Below, in pieces: positions 62,071 to 64,000 of a DNA stretch of 64,000 bases. This stretch comes from Mangrovitalea sediminis (GTDB taxonomy: Bacteria > Pseudomonadota > Gammaproteobacteria > Pseudomonadales > Oleiphilaceae). The stretch's first letter is position 1, and each line of letters starts with the position of its first letter. The position numbers were made by a program, and so were the translations under genes. The notes below the pieces were generated by a model. It searched no databases, had not been told where the DNA came from, and saw only the letters and a list, made by a program, of their open reading frames with translations. Location: assembly GCF_002514725.1 (NCBI RefSeq), contig NZ_NTLB01000008.1, forward strand, positions 107,399-171,398. Reading direction: 5' to 3'.

Positions 62071-62672
62071 CCCAGCAACTCCTCGATCTTCTTCAATGCC
62101 GGCACTGTAACCGCGACTTTCTCGAAGGCGATCAGACTTACCGGATCCACGCCAGCAACATCCCGCACGTCAACGTGCGGCAGGTTACGAGCGGCCAGGT
62201 AGAGGTTCTGCTCTACGTTATCGGAAACAATCAGCGCGTTACCCAAACCCAGATCGTTCAACTTGGCAGTAAAGGCCTTGGTTTTCGGTGTTTCGAGGAC
62301 CAAATCCTCAAGCACGACCAAACGATCCTGACGCACGAGCTCAGAGAAGATGGAGCGCATGGCGGCGCGATACATCTTCTTATTGACCTTCTGCGAGTGA
62401 TCCTGCGGACGCGCCGCAAAAGCAACACCACCAGAACGCCAGATCGGGCTACGGATAGTACCGGCCCGAGCGCGCCCGGTACCTTTCTGGCGCCAAGGCT
62501 TCTTGCCGCCGCCGCGCACATCAGAACGGGTCTTCTGTGCACGAGTACCCTGGCGACCAGCTGACATATAAGCGGTCACAACCTGGTGAACCAGCGCCTC
62601 GTTAAACTCTTTACCGAAGGCGGCATCGGAAACGGAAACGCCCTTGCCGCTACCAGTGATTGTCAATTCCAT
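62067..62672 (-). CDS. rplD: 50S ribosomal protein L4
   Basis: L4 (201 aa, the same as E. coli). N-terminus [20 protein letters not shown]; the extended loop with [19 protein letters not shown] reaches the exit tunnel. In E. coli L4 also represses its own operon through the S10 leader. A GTG one codon upstream is less likely than the ATG at 62672. Confidence 0.97.
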   Translation of the reverse strand: MELTITGSGKGVSVSDAAFGKEFNEALVHQVVTAYMSAGRQGTRAQKTRSDVRGGGKKPWRQKGTGRARAGTIRSPIWRSGGVAFAARPQDHSQKVNKKMYRAAMRSIFSELVRQDRLVVLEDLVLETPKTKAFTAKLNDLGLGNALIVSDNVEQNLYLAARNLPHVDVRDVAGVDPVSLIAFEKVAVTVPALKKIEELLG

Positions 62673-62683
62673 CACACCACCCC

Positions 62684-63322
62684 TCAGGCTTTCACTGCTG
62701 GCTTGATAATCAGGTTTCCGCCGGTTGCACCAGGCACGGAACCTTTAATCAGCAGCAGATTGCGCTCAGCATCAACACGGACGATTTCGAGACTCTGAAC
62801 GGTCACCCGCTCATCACCCATGTGACCGGCCATCTTCTTGCCTTTGAAGACACGACCCGGAGTCTGGTTCTGACCAATGGAACCGGGAGCGCGATGCGAC
62901 AGGGAGTTACCGTGAGTGGCATCCTGGGTAGCGAAATTCCAGCGCTTGATAACGCCAGCAAAGCCCTTACCCTTGGATTGACCAATAACGTCTACGTATT
63001 GGCCTGCCTCGAACTGGGAAACCGTCAGCTCACCACTGGCCGCAAGATCTTCGCCCTCGCCATCAGCAAGACGAAACTCCCACAAACCGCGACCAGCCTC
63101 TACACCAGCCTTGGCAAAATGCCCGGCAGCCGGTTTCGTGACACGGGAAGCGCGGCGCGCACCAACAGTAACCTGAACAGCGCGATAGCCATCGGATTCC
63201 GGAGTTTTCACTTGCGTGATGCGGTTTGCCTCAACTTCGACAACCGTTACCGGAATAGCTTGACCATCATCCGTAAAAATACGGGTCATACCGGCCTTAC
63301 GACCGACAACACCAATTGCCAT
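62684..63322 (-). CDS. rplC: 50S ribosomal protein L3
   Basis: L3 (212 aa) approaches the peptidyl-transferase centre through the loop [20 protein letters not shown], whose Gln is methylated by PrmB in E. coli. N-terminus [20 protein letters not shown]. Confidence 0.98.
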   Translation of the reverse strand: MAIGVVGRKAGMTRIFTDDGQAIPVTVVEVEANRITQVKTPESDGYRAVQVTVGARRASRVTKPAAGHFAKAGVEAGRGLWEFRLADGEGEDLAASGELTVSQFEAGQYVDVIGQSKGKGFAGVIKRWNFATQDATHGNSLSHRAPGSIGQNQTPGRVFKGKKMAGHMGDERVTVQSLEIVRVDAERNLLLIKGSVPGATGGNLIIKPAVKA

Positions 63323-63402
63323 TTTTCACCTCTAAAGTGTACGGGGCTCTAACCCTCTATGGCCTTTCGACAGTTACACTCAGGTCAACGCGAGAGGGCG
63401 CG

Positions 63403-63714
63403 TTAACCCAGGCTGATCTGAACGTCTACACCGGCGGCCAGATCCAACTTCATTAAAGCATCAACTGTCTTTTCAGTAGGCTCGATAATATCGAGCATCC
63501 TTTTGTGCGTACGAATCTCGTACTGATCACGCGCATCCTTGTTGACATGCGGAGAAACCAGCACTGTGTACTTCTCTTTGCGCGTCGGCAAAGGAATCGG
63601 GCCACGCACCTGTGCACCTGTACGCTTTGCCGTATCGACAATTTCCTGTGTCGACTGGTCGATCAGGCGATAATCAAATGCCTTCAACCGAATTCTGATT
63701 TTTTGGCTTTGCAT
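63403..63714 (-). CDS. rpsJ: 30S ribosomal protein S10 (NusE)
   Basis: S10 (103 aa) is a 30S head protein and, as NusE, a partner of NusB in antitermination. It starts [20 protein letters not shown] and contains [20 protein letters not shown]. The ATG at 63714 is the family start; the ATG at 63723 is in frame but adds three residues. First gene of the S10 operon. Confidence 0.97.
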   Translation of the reverse strand: MQSQKIRIRLKAFDYRLIDQSTQEIVDTAKRTGAQVRGPIPLPTRKEKYTVLVSPHVNKDARDQYEIRTHKRMLDIIEPTEKTVDALMKLDLAAGVDVQISLG

Positions 63715-63775
63715 GATGCCCAAAACTCCACGAATTGCAGCTAGGTATTAGCCGACCTTTAAAAAAAGGAGCCGC

Positions 63776-63804
63776 ATTGTATGCATAATACTCAGGGGTG
63801 TCAA
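63776..63804 (-). promoter_or_regulatory. Sigma-70 promoter of the S10 operon
   Basis: On the minus strand TTGACA, 17-nt spacer, TACAAT: a perfect -35 and a 5/6 -10 match. Start of transcription is expected near 63769, giving a leader of about 55 nt that includes the small stem CCTTT-TTTT-AAAGG. Confidence 0.88.
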
Positions 63805-63842
63805 GCTAACACCTGACACCCCTTCACCTTGCGATTGCGCAG

Positions 63843-63876
63843 AAAAAAGGGGCTGCACCAAGACAGCCCCTTTTTT
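63843..63876. terminator. Bidirectional-type terminator between tuf and rpsJ
   Basis: On the minus strand GGGGCTG-TCTTGGTG-CAGCCCC followed by TTTTTT, 15 nt after the tuf stop. The flanks are A-rich and T-rich on both sides, so it is symmetric. Confidence 0.92.
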
Positions 63877-63890
63877 CACAGGTTATTCGA

Positions 63891-64000
63891 TTACTCGATC
63901 ACCTTGGTCACAACGCCCGCACCAACGGTACGACCGCCTTCGCGAATCGCGAAGCGCAGACCATCTTCCATTGCGATCGGCGCAATCAGCGTCACGACCA
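63891..64000 (-). CDS. tuf: Elongation factor Tu, C-terminal fragment
   Basis: The last 35 codons plus the stop are in the window; the encoded end is [20 protein letters not shown] followed by [13 protein letters not shown], typical of EF-Tu domain 3. Position just upstream of rpsJ identifies the str-operon copy (tufA); the rest of the gene lies beyond the window edge. Confidence 0.95.
   Translation of the reverse strand, partial: VVTLIAPIAMEDGLRFAIREGGRTVGAGVVTKVIE

Overview
The window reads as chromosomal DNA of a gammaproteobacterium. It carries a Pseudomonas-type arginine succinyltransferase (AST) cluster with two AstA-like subunits and an AraC-family ArgR, a Vibrio/Shewanella-type MSHA pilus locus beside ssb and uvrA, glnA-ntrBC under a sigma-54 promoter, and a complete tuf-S10-spc-alpha ribosomal block. 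The mixture suggests a marine member of the Pseudomonadales/Oceanospirillales/Marinobacter range, but genus cannot be fixed from the sequence alone. Almost all of the window is intact core or conserved accessory genome. I see no insertion sequence, prophage, CRISPR array, tRNA or rRNA.

Layout: (1) 3-248, end of an LpxL/HtrB-type acyltransferase, then a ~650-bp stretch with no convincing gene. (2) 897-13482, an arginine island. On the plus strand lie an arginine/ornithine ABC transporter (aotP-aotJ-aotQ-aotM) and astE. Converging on the minus strand are iadA-argR-astC-aruF-aruG-astD-astB. Together they take up arginine and degrade it to glutamate plus succinate. The isoaspartyl-dipeptidase-like IadA at the head of the minus-strand set suggests that beta-aspartyl dipeptides (for example beta-Asp-Arg from cyanophycin) feed the pathway. 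This IadA has an altered metal site: the first His of the HxH motif is Leu and the bridging Lys is Glu. (3) 13729-15474, a chemoreceptor, then a spacer that encodes a 36-residue peptide with an excellent Shine-Dalgarno and a PqqA-like C-terminus. (4) 16292-18100 typA, and divergent from it glnA with a textbook sigma-54 promoter and two NtrC-like sites. (5) 20170-23302, a marR-emrA-emrB efflux operon inserted between glnA and the DUF4124 gene-ntrB-ntrC.

(6) 26741-44688, a compact minus-strand MSHA operon in the classic order mshI-I2-J-K-L-M-N-E-G-F-B-A-C-D-O-P-Q. Most genes touch or overlap. An attenuator-like hairpin follows the major pilin gene mshA, and the terminal mshQ encodes a modular 1572-residue surface protein with lectin-like and PA14 domains. 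mshH is absent. (7) 44951-49945: ssb, an MFS carrier with a C-terminal YajR-like domain, and uvrA. (8) 50088-64000: rplQ back to rpsJ in the canonical gammaproteobacterial order, preceded by a near-consensus sigma-70 promoter and by the end of tuf, with a long hairpin at the spc/alpha boundary.

Start codons were adjusted by ribosome-binding site and family length wherever the longest open frame was clearly too long.
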